This document shows positions 10,751 through 22,041 of a stretch of 64,000 bases of DNA, piece by piece. Where the stretch lies: positions 1-64,000 of the forward strand of contig JAKSZP010009244.1 of NCBI GenBank assembly GCA_022478985.1. The letters are read 5' to 3'. The notes under the pieces were generated by a model that did not search any database, was not told the origin of the DNA, and saw nothing but the letters and a program-made list of their open reading frames with translations. Within the stretch, counting starts at the first letter, position 1, and each line of letters begins with the position of its first letter. Position numbers and translations under genes: made by a program. Source of the stretch: Massospora cicadina (lineage: Eukaryota; Entomophthoromycota; Entomophthoromycetes; Entomophthorales; Entomophthoraceae).

Positions 10751-11199
10751 TGTTATTTTATTCCCAAATTTATTTATAAATTAAGTACTTTAGCTAAATT
10801 TAGCTTAATTTTATTCTAAAATGGTAGCCATTTACCATTTCCAAAGCTCAAACCCATTCTGGTTAAAATATACAATTCAAAATTCATTTATTTCTGCTTG
10901 AATATCACTTGTCAGCACTTATATGATAGATGAACTAAAATGCTTATTCTCATAAAGAAAAGTTTTAATTAAGCCTCAATCTATAGGGATGCTACAAATT
11001 ATTCAATTGGTTAGAGAAACAATGAAATTACTGCTAAACTTCATAATATTGAGGCAATTTATCTTGCTTTTTAAATGGCAGTTGGTATCTTTTTGCTAAT
11101 AAAACAAATACTATGTTGCAGCAATACTAAGAGTATCATTCCCATTCTCTTATTAGATCTTTATTATAATTTCCACCTAAGTGTTTTTATAAGAATGCT
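10751..11199. other. AT-rich spacer
   Basis: I see no ORF, repeat or RNA gene here. The sequence is strongly AT-rich with scattered T-runs. Confidence 0.6.
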
Positions 11200-11213
11200 A
11201 TATAGATTATGTA

Positions 11214-11343
11214 AAGGGTGGTTAGCTGAGTGGGTAAAACTGCTTCCACCCCTAGTGCAGGTTTTGAGTTCAAAACCTGTACTGGCTAGAAAATATCCTT
11301 GGTATGGTATATTTGTCCCAAGGTTGACCCACCTTGAATAAAT
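11214..11343 (+). mobile_element. SINE family S1, copy a
   Basis: A 130-bp SINE with A box TAGCTGAGTGGG, B-box-like GAGTTCAAAACC and tail GGTTGACCCACCTTGAATAA. Perfect 14-bp target duplications ATATAGATTATGTA lie at 11200-11213 and 11344-11357. It would be transcribed by RNA polymerase III from the internal boxes. The B box has lost the CpG of the other copy (TTCG to TTCA). Confidence 0.92.
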
Positions 11344-11357
11344 ATATAGATTATGTA

Positions 11358-12689
11358 TTTAATCTATGCTAGAATGTTGGTGTAGCCTTCATAATTTACA
11401 GTAGAGGGTAGCTCATATGCTAAAGCAAAACAGTATACCAACTATGATATTGTATAATAACAGATAATCATCAGAAATTGTAGATATTGTCTATGTCTTA
11501 TAGTATTTTTCTTTATAAAGCAGTACTCTCTCTTGTTTGTAAGAATGAAATGAGGTTTAACTTAATAATTTAGAAACATTTATAAGTATTTTATTAAATC
11601 AACCCTGACAAGTTGATATAGATAAAGCTCTCTTTTATATAAAAAAACTGTGGGTAATTTATTTATCTTGACTTTAATTCTTTTTTAATTGATTTTTTAT
11701 CCTGTAGTTACAATTACTACAGAAACAAAGGGTGAATTATGCTATGTATAATATTGTAGCTTATTCTTCTTTTTATAATAAGCTTTATAAAGATGCAATC
11801 ACATTGTAACCCTAAGTGATTTTTATCAAATGTCAAATTGTTTTACTTGCAACAATCTGATAGTTACTAATGATTTTTATTCTACATAATATAGACCTTC
11901 AATATATATATTATATTACAAAAAATACAAAAGCACAATAACATAAAAGTAAATACTTTGATAGTACTAGGCGCTTATCTTTACCTTTTATTATAAGTTC
12001 ATAATATCTCAAGGTGACAGATTATCACATTTATAGTTTTTTAACAAACACAGAATACTTGGGTATTTAGACTTTTCTTGTTTTCTAACTCTAGCTTTTT
12101 ATATCATAAATACCAACGTTATAAAGGGTGAAAATTAAGTGAACTATTGGCATTTTATTTACAAAAAAACGCATGCATGTATATTTTTTACTAAATTTTT
12201 TTTCATCAAATTATATAAAAAAGTGGTTTTTATCCTAGCGGTTAATTCTTTATAACACTCTAGTTTGGGTTTAAAATCTAATAGGTATTAAATTAGTAGT
12301 ATCTAGAAAATTTGGTGTGGTATATCTGTCCTAAATTTAATTAAATCTAAAAGTTCCAAAACTTATGTGAAAACTATTATTTCTGTTTTTTAAAACTTAT
12401 TACAATTAATATTCTGGAATTAATTAGTGCAAATTCCACTGAATATTACTTAAAAAAGCGTATAAAAAGAACTATAATACTTTCAGACTAAATCTATTAA
12501 CTTGGTAAGAATTAATAGAATAAATTTCTTAAACCTGGTTAATCTTAATATGTACAAAAATCCTTTTTGTCATTCTATAGATAGATAGTCCAATATAAGG
12601 ACCAAATTGCTTTATATATCATGTAGATTCCTTGCCACATGTCATTTTGAAAAGAGTTTATGTTATTACATATAGATAAGGCTGTAAGG
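11358..12689. other. AT-rich spacer of 1.3 kb
   Basis: No ORF longer than a few dozen codons, no recognisable repeat pair and no structured RNA. It is among the most AT-rich parts of the window. Confidence 0.6.
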
Positions 12690-12941
12690 ACCTGGGAAGC
12701 CCAAGTTTGCTCTGGTTTAAACTGGTGTGTTCTGATCAGCCACCATAGGAATCAAGAAAATGCTGTGAGTGTGGCCCAAAATCTCTAGTTGAAAAGGGGA
12801 GCATCATCTTTGCAGCTGCACCAAAGTGGCCTGGATAGGCGCTTTGATACTAAAAATCTTTGAAGATTGCAAAAAATGGCAGGAAGGGAAATGCTCCTAT
12901 TAATAACAAATGAAACCTAGAAAACAAAATGGGACAGTATC
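12690..12941 (-). repeat. Repeat X copy 1: left fragment of internal region
   Basis: Aligns with the end of the X internal region at 26450-26695 and with 21005-21200. Shared blocks are GAAGCCCAAGTT(T/G)GCTCTG, CTGGTG(T/G)GTT and GGCAGGAAG. It leads directly into the X LTR, so copy 1 reads internal-LTR-internal. Confidence 0.7.
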
Positions 12942-13928
12942 CTCACAAGTAATGGCACTGGCCTTTAAATAGGGATTAGTATTGCAGGTTGTGGCGCTAT
13001 TCTTGGATCTGTAAATCTTAGGTCAGAGTCTTCACCAGCTGCAGGTTCCTGGGTTTGCACTTGCAAGGAGAGGGTCAGTTTGTGAGTTGATGCGATAACT
13101 GAGTCTGTGGGAGGTGATGGGGAACGCCATGTTTGACTATTCCTCAATTTAACTTTATTAAATTTTCTAAGAGTTTACTATATTGAGGCATGCTACATCT
13201 TCAGAGGTACAATGCTCAATTAAAAGCAAACTTCTAACTTTAATCAGAAAAGGTTTTCAGAAAAAAATTTAAGGGGATAGCAGGGGAGGATACCCCAGTG
13301 GTAGAATAGGGACCTCTACCGCTGCCTCCCTGAGTTTGATTCTGGTACAGAAACTTTGGGTAGGGGACGACTATGACTGTGTTGGCATTGCACATCAATG
13401 CCCTGAACTGAGATAGCAAATAGCAAAGGCGGTCCATGGAGTTTCTGGCCTATCATATGCCACACATGGAGTTTTTCAGACTTTATTCTCCTTTCCCATT
13501 CATTCAATTTCCCATTAATTGGTGCAGTATCATCCCTAGGTCAGCCCACCTTAAATAAAATAAAATAAAATAAAATTTAAGGGGGTAACAACTAGTGCTA
13601 GAAAGAAGGGTAAAATTAGGGTCAGAATGTTCAATATTCCTTGAGAAATCAGGTTTTGATATCTGGGACGTTGTAAAACTGTCATAAATTTTAAATACTA
13701 CAGATTTTTTGGGAACATGGGTGGCGAAATTGAGGAATTTACCTGGAGTGCTTCTGGCGTTTTGTAATAGTTGGAGGTTTTTCTACAAATGAGAAAGGTA
13801 TTATCAAAAAAAAGGTATAAATAAATGGAGGAATTGGAGTGGATGCAAATATAGGATCTTTTCTATATAAAAATAGCCTTTTCTACCTTTAAAGGGGTAG
13901 TAAGCACACCTTTCTTTTTGCCCTTAGT
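12942..13928 (-). repeat. Repeat X copy 1: LTR, interrupted by a SINE and then by G2
   Basis: The same sequence occurs at 24066-25831 (interrupted) and 26699-27381. Landmarks are CCTTTAAATAGGG, TGTGGCGCT.TTCTT, GAGAGGGTCAG, ATGGGTGG, GGAGTGCTTCTG, GGAGTGG and TTTTGCCCTTAGT. The last 14-18 bases of this LTR lie at 20377-20394, beyond the inserted G2. The minus strand across 12965-13147 is open in all three copies, but that is expected from DNA homology and is not evidence of a gene. Confidence 0.75.
13277..13572 (+). mobile_element. SINE family S2, copy b
   Basis: A 296-bp SINE: tRNA-like head with ACCCCAGTGGTAGAA (A-box region) and GAGTTTGATTC (decayed B box), body with TAGCAAATAGCAAAGGCGGT, tail AGGTCAGCCCACCTTAAATA followed by a repeated AAATA run. 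Target duplications AAATTTAAGGGG lie at 13265-13276 (within an A-run) and 13573-13584. It sits inside the X LTR. Confidence 0.9.
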
Positions 13929-15069
13929 TGTGATAAACGGGATCCTTCCACATTGCCAAGAAACATTTGGGAAGAGGGCCCAAGTGAGAAAAACAAACAG
14001 AAGAGTGAAGCTGTGATCAGACCCTTAGTCCGTTTTCTTGATGAGAGATTATTAATGCAACCTTGGGAGATTGTAAAGAGGATGCTACCGCTGAGGAAAT
14101 GGTCTGGATGTCAGAAATGGCGAACAGTGAGGCGACTGCTCTGTTAAATTCTGAGTCATATTCCATGTCACGCTCAAATTTCAGAGTTTCCTTTAATATC
14201 AAGGATTGAAACTATGCTTCTTAAAATTTATTTTTGATCTCTGAGGTTTTATTATATAAACTAGAAGGTAAAGTTGTCCTAAGAACCTTCATCTGGTTGT
14301 ATTTATTTATGGAACTGAGGATATGAGGGGAATCTAATCCCGTGGAGTCTGCAGGCAGCAGGCTATCCCTGGTCCTATTTTGAGAATCTCATCCCCAATA
14401 TTCCCGTCTAGGCCCAATCTAGATTATAGTTAGGTAGTTCAGATGTTACAGAAACTTTTCCGCATATAATATCTTTATAGAGGACAAATCAGAACTTAGC
14501 TTTTCTGTTTCATCCTTTGTAACAAACTTTTAATTTAAGTTTCATTAAAAGTTATCTGGAATCTTCTGAATTGATTGGCTGCTGTTCTCCTCTACTCTCT
14601 ACAATTCTGCTTTTCGCATAATTAAGCTTGGCAGCTCCTGATTCACTGGGCTGTCCTTTGCCATGTCTCTCAATATAATCACCTAGCGGCGGATTTGGCT
14701 TAGCTCCTGATTTGCTGATTTATCATTTGCTGTGTTTCTCAACATTTCCGCTTTTTCCATAATCTGGCTTGTCAGCTCCTGATTTGCTGGGCTGCCCTTT
14801 GTCATTGTCATCATCATTTCTCAGTTCAGCAGATTTTAGGTTGGCGACCTCTGATTGGTCCAATCGCCACTTATATTAGCCCTTGCCACCTCCACTCCTA
14901 GGATTATTTGATTTGTCAGCATCTGATTTATCAGAATACTACTTTAAAGGGTTGTTGCCCTCAAACCCTACAAATTACTATTCTTATTATTGATATTACT
15001 AAGACCCCCAATCTCCACCTTAGGGGGATCAGGGCTATGTGGCAGTCATTCAGCGCCTTGACCGTCACA
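13929..15069 (-). repeat. G2 3' LTR
   Basis: 1141 bp. On the plus strand it starts TGTGATAAACGGGATCC and ends GCGCCTTGACCGTCACA, giving TGTG..CACA ends. It aligns over its whole length with 19313-20376, with many small differences that indicate an old insertion. No ORF is supported. Confidence 0.9.
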
Positions 15070-15159
15070 TCACCCCCTCAGAGAGAAGTGCCCTTCGCCC
15101 CTAATATTCCTCCACCTTCTGGGACAGTTTGTGCAATAAGCGGATGTTTGCCACGAGGA

Positions 15160-18100
15160 TTCTTCTACTAGTAGCTGACCCATTTGACTAAGTACCATCC
15201 CTTTTTGCAGGTGATAGTATCCAGGATCTCTTCCATCCTTTATTCTGCCTCTATTAAGTCGTCCAACTGGACCATATCTGGCTTTGCTGGTATGGGTCCT
15301 TAAAATTTTCTGAGCTGTGATACATGTAAAACTGGGTGTGCATGTGATCCTTCTTGATATTATAATTTATACGCCATCTCGTTCAACTGGAGGATGACCT
15401 TATATGGTCCTAGGGGTATGGGTCTGAACTTTTTACACTACCCATTAAAGGAGTAGTGTTTGGCATGTATTATAATATAGTCCCTTCTTTGAGGGGCGGA
15501 ACCTCAGAGCAATTCACATCACCTTCCTCTTTTGGGCCTCTGCAGCCTTCTCCAGATTAGATCTTAGGGTCTTTAGTTTTTCTAATATTCTGGTTACTAA
15601 ATCATCCGCTGTGGGGTTTGATCCCCCAGCATGTACATCCATCATCCGTGGGAGGTACCCATGGTTTGAGTAGAAGGGAGACATGCCAGCTGACAAGTGT
15701 GCCAGGTTAATTTATGCAAATATGCAATTCTCAGTCAGTTGACCCAATGATCTTGTCATGTGGTGAGATAACATATTAGGTACTGTTCTAGTATCTGATT
15801 AACCCTCTCCGTTTGGCCATCCAATTGGGGATGATAAGCGGAGGAACGAAATGATTTAATCTTCAGATTTTCCAGAAGGCGATCCCAAAACCTAGAGTCA
15901 AATTGTGGACCCCTGACGAGATGATCTTGTCTAGGAGTCCATGTTGGGCAAAGACCTCCCTCACAAAGATTTCCGCCTTGTCCTTCGCCATGACCTTATA
16001 GGGGCATGGGAAAAACTCAGCATATTTTGTTAGTCTGTCCACTACCACCATGACTGCATCATGAACCTCCGATTTTAAAAGCCCAGTGATGAAGTCCTTG
16101 CTGAGGGTAATCCACAACATGCGTGTGATCTGAAGGAATTTTCAACTTTCCTGCAGGTTTTCTTCATGATGGTTTTTATCAGGCACAGGTGAGGAAGCGC
16201 GCGGTATATCCTCTTACAGTTCCTGCTAGGTCCAGCCAGAAGTGGTTATGGCGTATCAGTTCAATTGTCTTACCACCACAGGGTGTTGCTCCAGGGGATG
16301 GAATGATACAAATTCATGATCTTGGTTTAGAGCTTGAGCGTTAGGACTTATAGGCGGTCTTTGTGCAGGATGAGGCTCCCTTTTTTATGTAGTCCTTGTA
16401 GCCTTTGCTAAGATCCCCTCCATCTATCTCCATTCTGACCTTGTCCCCAATTTTGAGCATCATTGGGCTGTCCAAATCCTCTCTTTTAAGCAAGCGCTCT
16501 TCTTGTTTAGATAAAAAAAACTTGGGAGGGAGAATAATGGCCGTGGTGAACACATCTAGCTCTTCCTTTGCAAAAAAAATTATGATACTGTCTAAGTAGG
16601 CCTGTGTAAGTTGCTCACCCCAGACTTATATTCTATCTTGAAGTTGTTTTGAGACAGCTTTAGGTACCAGAGGGCTTGTCCTATGGTTCATCTTACAGGG
16701 GCTCTTGTGAAACTCCTGGGTCCTGTGGTCAGTCCAGATTGTAATTTTTGGCATATGTACAACAGATAATGCTACTAATCTAGTGCTGCACGATTGCCAA
16801 GAGTTTCTTATCATAGACAGGGTAGTTTGTTTCCGCTGGTTGCATCTTTCTGATGAAGTAGCATACCGGGTGCTCCAAATCTTCCTTGTCCATCTGTAAG
16901 GGGACTGCACTGATAGCAAAATTGGATGTGTCAGTCTCCACAATGAACGGTCAGTCAGCATCTGGGTGCGCTTGGACTGGCACTGTGAGAAGGGCCTCCT
17001 TGATGGCCTGGAACGCCATATCTTCCTCCTCTCCCATTGAAAGAGTACTGGTCTGGTCTGTTGCTAAGCGGGGAGGCTGTTTCTGAGAAATCATTGGTAA
17101 ATCCCCTCAGGAATTACCACTCCTAAGAAGCTGTGCACCCCCATCTAGTCCGTTGGCGCTGCCCACTCCTTCACTGCTGTCAGTTTGCCTGGGCAGATGG
17201 CCATTCCCTTTTCAAATACAACATTGCCAAGAAAGATACTGAGCCCTTGTAGAACTCACATTTGGAGTGCTTTTATTAAAAAATTGCCTTGTCCAGAGCC
17301 CAGAGGACATTCTTAATTTCCTCCATGTGCATCTATCAGGACTTGTAGAAAATCAGGATGTTGTTCATGTACATGCCACAGCTTTTTCCAATCAGTTCGC
17401 CCAGAGAATGGTCAATGGTCCATTGATAAAAAAACTGGGGCGTTCTTAATACCAAACAGCATGACCTTGTACTCATATACCCCTAGGTGAAACTTGAAGG
17501 CCGTGTATTGTTAGTGCTCTGGAACAAATGCACTTGGTTGAAGGCTTCAAAAGGTACAACTTTGAAAACACTTGCATTCTAGCTATCATCTGAGAGATGC
17601 TCACCATTATTAGGATGGGATGATGGGTCCGTTTTGGTTACTGAGTTCAGTCAACATTAGTCAATGCAGGGGTGGAGCTCGCCGTTGGCCTTGGGGACGA
17701 GAAGTATTAGGGGCATCACTGGTGACTTTGAAGGCACAATCATTTCTTGCTCCAGCATAGATATCACATAATTGTCTAGAGCTTCCCTTGCTCTGTTGTT
17801 TAAGGGTTAAACTGGGCTTCCTTTTGAAGCTCAGAGTCCCCATTAATTTGAAAAAGAATGCAAAAGGGTCATGTGGGGCACAGATGGCAGCGACGTTCCT
17901 CTGGAACAGATGTTCATAGTCTCTGAATTCTTCTGAACACTTTCCGTTTCAGTCTTTATGTGCAAAGAGTTCAAACTAAGCCTGCTCCTGCCTGAGGTGA
18001 AACTTCTAACGTTATAGGTTCAAGATCCTGTTAAACGTCATATGGCTCTCCTCCAGATCAAAGGGTGAGGAGTAATGTGCCACCATCTTATACCCATAAT

Positions 18101-18340
18101 GATAAGGTGGGGAAGGTTCTGGAGGGCGCAAAAATCTTTCCAGATGTGGTGTAGTCCCTGTTGAAGATTAATCCTTGGATCAGTCTCCCAGAATTCTGAC
18201 GACTTAGATGAGTCTGAAAGAGTTATGGTATCCTTTTCTCGCATTTATGTTATTAAAATCCATAGCTAACTCCTGGTCCAGGTAGTTTTCTTCAGTTCCC
18301 GTGTTCACTAGAGCCTACAACTTCTCCATCTTAACCCTTT
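15160..18340 (-). pseudogene. G2 pol: protease, RT, RNase H, integrase, chromodomain
   Basis: Minus-strand order from the right. The protease at 18250-18330 has ALVNTGTEENYL, with the catalytic D changed to N. RT at 17250-17840 has MIVPSKSPV, LLVPKANGELHPCID and, at 17360-17371, YMNN where YMDD is expected. RNase H at 16790-16960 has PFIVETDTSNFAISAV. The integrase core at 15700-16130 has VVVDRLTKYAEF with its Asp, a frameshift at the second Asp, and LDGQTERVNQ with Glu kept. The integrase C-terminus is at 15514-15696 (LEKLKTLRSNLEKAAEAQ). A chromodomain lies at 15175-15310 (EEILDTITCKKGWYLVKWVSY). Such chromodomains guide integration to chromatin marks. Loss of protease, polymerase and integrase residues makes this copy dead. 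Confidence 0.88.
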
Positions 18341-19250
18341 CCCCCTTCTTCTTTCTCTTCAAAGTAAAAGGAATAAAAGGATAAAAGGAACCACTTATCT
18401 ATTGAGCAAATAAGTGTGAGTGGGATCAGGAGAAGGTTGTAAGTGGGGCAGTCTGAGCTGATGGGAGTTGCTTTCACATAAGCTGCAGGGTGTAGGCGGT
18501 CTCCTCAGAGACTACCTGCTCATGTTGCCCCACATGGTTTGAGATGAGCTCTGATTCCGCGCGTCATATGCAGAATTTACCGTAGTTCCTAGGAACATGG
18601 GTCCTGGCTTGGGCTAAGGCTATCTGGCTCTCTACCTGGGAGGCAACAGTGATCTCTTAGTCTAAGGTCGCCTTCAGGTGGGTAGCTGCCATAGCTGTGA
18701 GAATGTCCAGATGGAGGTTCTTTCTAAACATCCGTGTGAGCTGGGAGGGACTCATATTGTTTCTTTGGCTAAAGGCTGGAACAGTTGGGCGTACTCCTTG
18801 ATGGCCATTCTCCCTTGGCTGAGGGACTAAAGCGCTGACCAGGCAGCATCCAAATCGTCTGGGGTGACAGCTCTCAACCAGAAGAAGGCAGTCCTCCAGA
18901 GAGATTGGAAGGGCTGATTGGTCTCCAAGAGGTTGGTGAGCCAGATGAACAGGTTCTTTGATAGGTCCATTATCACCTGAACAATCTGGAGGAAAACTGC
19001 CAATAGTTTTTCAGTGGCTGCGGTAAGATGAGCCTGCAATCTGATACAGGAGAAGCTTTCAAGCATTATACTAAACCCCTTTGAGTTTAGTGCTTGTCTA
19101 AATTTGGACGCAGCATCAACGTGTTGGACATAAGCAAAGGTTTTCCCCTCAGGATGGAAGAAGGCAAGCGGCTTCCCTTATCAGGAACAGGATGGAAAAA
19201 GTAACCTTTAGGAGATTGGTTGTGTGCTCATAACAAGCAGGTAGGGCTCT
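18340..19250 (-). pseudogene. G2 gag remnant
   Basis: Minus-strand fragments include PFQSLWRTAFFWLRAVTPDD (18827-19066) and further open pieces with LTRMFRKNLHLDILTAM in another frame. The first part resembles the capsid helices of gypsy Gag. No zinc knuckle is seen. Frameshifts separate the pieces. Confidence 0.55.
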
Positions 19251-19312
19251 CTCATAAGGATTTTTTATACCATCTGTTAAAAGGGAGATGAGACTAAACG
19301 TACTTCATCTAA

Positions 19313-20376
19313 TGTGGCAAATGGGATCGTTCCACATTGCCACAAAACAGTTGTGCAAAATGGCCCATGTGAGGGCCCACAAACAAAAGAGTGCAACTGT
19401 GGTCAGATCCTTCGTCCGTTGGCTTGATGAGCGGTTGTTAATGTAACATTGGAAGATGGTAAGGAGGATGCTAATGCTGAGAAGTACGATCTTGCTGCCA
19501 GAGAGGGCGCACAGAGAGGTGACGCTCTGTTGAAGTCTGAGAATTGCTCCATGACGCTCAAAGTCCAAATTTTTTGTTTAAAATATTAATAAATGATCTT
19601 AAGATTTTCGAAATTATTTTTGATTTTAAGGTTTCTATTGTATATACTAGAAAAAAGTTGTCCTAAACACCTTAATCTGGTTGTATTTATTTTTGGAACA
19701 GAATATATGGGGAAATTTAATCTCATTGTGTCTGCAGGCAGCAGGCTATCCATAGGCCTTTTTCGAGAATCTCAGCCCCCAATATTCCCGTCTAGGACCA
19801 TTCTAGATCCTTCATTAGGTAGGTAAATATTACAGAAACTTTCCACATTTAATTTTCTTTATAGAGGACAAATCAGAACTTGGCTTTTCTGTTTCATCCT
19901 TATCACAGAATTTTAAATTAAGATTCATTAAAAGTTATATGGCATCTTCTGATTTGCTTGGCTTCTGTTCTCCTCTACTCTCAACAATTCTTCTTTTTTC
20001 ATAATTCATCTTGACAGCTCCTTAATCTCTGGGCTGCCCTTTGCCGTGACTCTCAATATTTTAACCTAGTGCATATTTGGCTTGGCAGCTTCTAATTTGC
20101 TATGTTGCTCTAAGCTGTGTTTCTAACCTTTCTGCTTTTTATATAATTTAACTTATCATCTTCTGATGTGCTGCGCTTCCATTTGTCATTGTCATCATTA
20201 TTTCTCATTTCAGCAAATTTTGGGTTGGCGACCTCTGTTTTGTCAGAATGCCATTTTTGAGGGACATTGCTCTCAAACCTTACAATTTTATCACTATCAT
20301 TATTACTAAGAGCCACAATCCCACCTTAGGGTGGATCAGGGATATGTGGTGGTCAGTCAGCGCCTTGACCGTCACA
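19313..20376 (-). repeat. G2 5' LTR
   Basis: 1064 bp, plus-strand ends TGTGGCAAATGGGATCG and CGCCTTGACCGTCACA. It pairs with the 3' LTR at 13929-15069 and is about 77 bp shorter, from several internal gaps. Confidence 0.9.
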
Positions 20377-21235
20377 TTAATGGAAAGCCTTACATACCCT
20401 TCCCTTTTTGCCAATCTTCTGATAAGGTTGGACTATTAGGACTCTATCCCTTCAGGGTAAGTCATTAGTGGGGTAAGGCGAGGGCATAATACCATGACGT
20501 TGGGGAGTGAATTAGAAGGGTCACTTACCTTTTGACGTGAATAGGTTACCCTATCCTTTGAAACAATGGTTGAACTTGGGAAATCTTGGCAGTTTGTGCA
20601 CAATTTAAGCTGGGAAGAGACATCATGTGAAGATTGGCAATTGGAAGACCCATAATTGGCAAATCTTTAAAGAAAAAAGCAAGATCTCATTATGGGGAGT
20701 ACAAGGCAAACATGGGTGGTAAGAAAAAGTCATCAACTATAAAATCTAGAACCATTTGATTCAGAATAATGGAATTTCCAGAGGCAACTGTATAGGCATG
20801 GTACCAGAAATGCTCATTTTGATACTGGAACCAACATACAGTGAGCAGCGGCTCATAGACAGTTGCTATGGGAACTGTATGAGAAAATATGACAACCAAC
20901 TGATAAACTAACACACTTGGGAAAGTATTGAAAGGGACAGGAAGAGTGATGAAGGGGGAGCCCACATTTTGCTGCAGCAGATTTTCCAAACTTGACTGGC
21001 TTATTATATAAGGTTTTTTGGAGCCCAAGTTGGCTCTGGTTATTAACTGGTGGGTTTCCAATCTGCCTCAGAGTATCAAAGCAACTGCTGTCATTGTGGC
21101 CCATAAATCCTCTAGTTGATGAAGGGAGAGCCATCTTTGAGACTGCACTGAATCAGCCTCATTGGGCGCCATAATGTTCAAAATGCCTAAATATAGCTAA
21201 AGTAAAAATGGTGGATGGTAGAATATTTTAATTTA
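20377..21235 (-). repeat. Repeat X copy 1: end of LTR and right internal region
   Basis: After the G2 target duplication the X LTR finishes (GGAAAGCCTTACA, to 20394). The X internal region follows, colinear with 25832-26690. On the minus strand the LTR start TGTAAGG is preceded by a purine-rich tract (AAAAAGGGAAGGGTA), so the element points left. Minus-strand frames at 20690-21134 are open for 93-123 codons; a similar but broken frame exists in the other copy. I do not recognise a protein domain. Confidence 0.7.
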
Positions 21236-21247
21236 TAATTTTTAATA

Positions 21248-21585
21248 GGAAAAAAGAACCGCTTTAAAAGTGCACTAAAAAGTATGGAATAATTGATAAA
21301 AGTATAATTAACCAAAAAATACCTTTTTTAAAGTTGGCGCCATATTAAAAACTGATCTATAGAAGTTTGCATATAAATACAGATTAGATCTTTTATTGGA
21401 TTGGGTCCAAGTATAATCTATAAGCAACTAAGAATAGACAGTGCAGTATATATATGTTAAAAATTTACCGTTATATGTAAGGCTAAAATATGACACTAAC
21501 TTCAAAAAGGTGTTTATTGATTATTCATACTTAATCATTTATTTAATACTTTTTAGTGCATTTTTTATAGGCGGTTCTTTTTTCC
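21248..21585. mobile_element. MITE-M copy 2
   Basis: 338 bp. The outermost 15 bases GGAAAAAAGAACCGC (21248-21262) are repeated exactly in inverted form at 21571-21585. Inside lie the second-level inverted blocks TGCACTAAAAAGTAT / ATACTTTTTAGTGCA and the GGCGCCATAT / ATATGACACTAAC pair. Colinear with 10452-10750. No coding capacity. The target duplication could not be fixed. Confidence 0.88.
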
Positions 21586-21985
21586 TGTTTTTTTGAAGGC
21601 ATTTTTTCCCCAAAATTATTCTTTTATATTTATTTGAGGCAAGCTGACCAGAGGACGGACGTTAACAAAAGAAAAAAGTAAACATTGACATGAAACATGA
21701 GCAGGGTCAACTCTGTCATAGAAAGTTTTTTCAGCTTGGATTGGGACTCAAATTTTTCTGTTTATGTCATGGGCAAAATTTTCGTGTTATTAGACCTACT
21801 AAAAGCCAATAGCTTTCTTCAGCTGGCACCCCAATCAATGTGCAAAGGTGCAAATTGAACCCACAACCTTCAGGTTGGTAGCCTTACACCCTAATGACTT
21901 GCCTTCAACCCCCTCAAAATTATTCTTTTAATGCATTTAAAAGTTGGTTCTTTTTTCAAAATTCTTTAGAGAAATCAATATCTCT
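21586..21985. repeat. Further MITE-M end fragments around a SINE
   Basis: Outside the SINE at 21627-21914 the sequence GAAGGCATTTTTTCCCC.. and ATGCATTTAAAAGTTGGTTC followed by TTTTTTC looks like one or more degraded MITE-M ends joined to copy 2. Confidence 0.45.
21627..21914 (-). mobile_element. SINE family S3, copy b
   Basis: 288 bp, reverse orientation, colinear with 28294-28582. Perfect 16-bp target duplications CAAAATTATTCTTTTA occur at 21611-21626 and 21915-21930. On the minus strand it has a decayed B box (GGTTCAATTTG), the body GACCCTGCTCATGTTTCATG and the tail GGTCAGCTTGCCTCAAATA. Confidence 0.93.
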
Positions 21986-22041
21986 ATATTTTCAAATTCA
22001 CTTTTCCTAATTAAAAATAAAAATTATTGTGTATAAATCTA

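Larger units (their letters stand above)
13929..20376 (-). mobile_element. Ty3/gypsy chromovirus G2, nearly complete, 6.4 kb
   Basis: Two LTRs (13929-15069 and 19313-20376) enclose about 4.2 kb. On the minus strand this reads gag, protease, RT, RNase H, integrase, chromodomain, the Ty3/gypsy order. A purine tract (GAGGGGGTGA) abuts the 3' LTR at 15070-15082. Target duplications are TTAGT (13924-13928) and TTAAT (20377-20381). The uninterrupted site is preserved in the X copies at about 25817 and 27362. I could not find a TGG-type primer site next to the 5' LTR, so priming may be atypical or the site is mutated. All coding domains carry stops or frameshifts. Confidence 0.92.

Noticed and set aside
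19290..19312. A standard primer binding site for G2
   Set aside because: The bases next to the 5' LTR on the minus strand read TTAGATGAAGTACG; there is no TGG start, so none is annotated.
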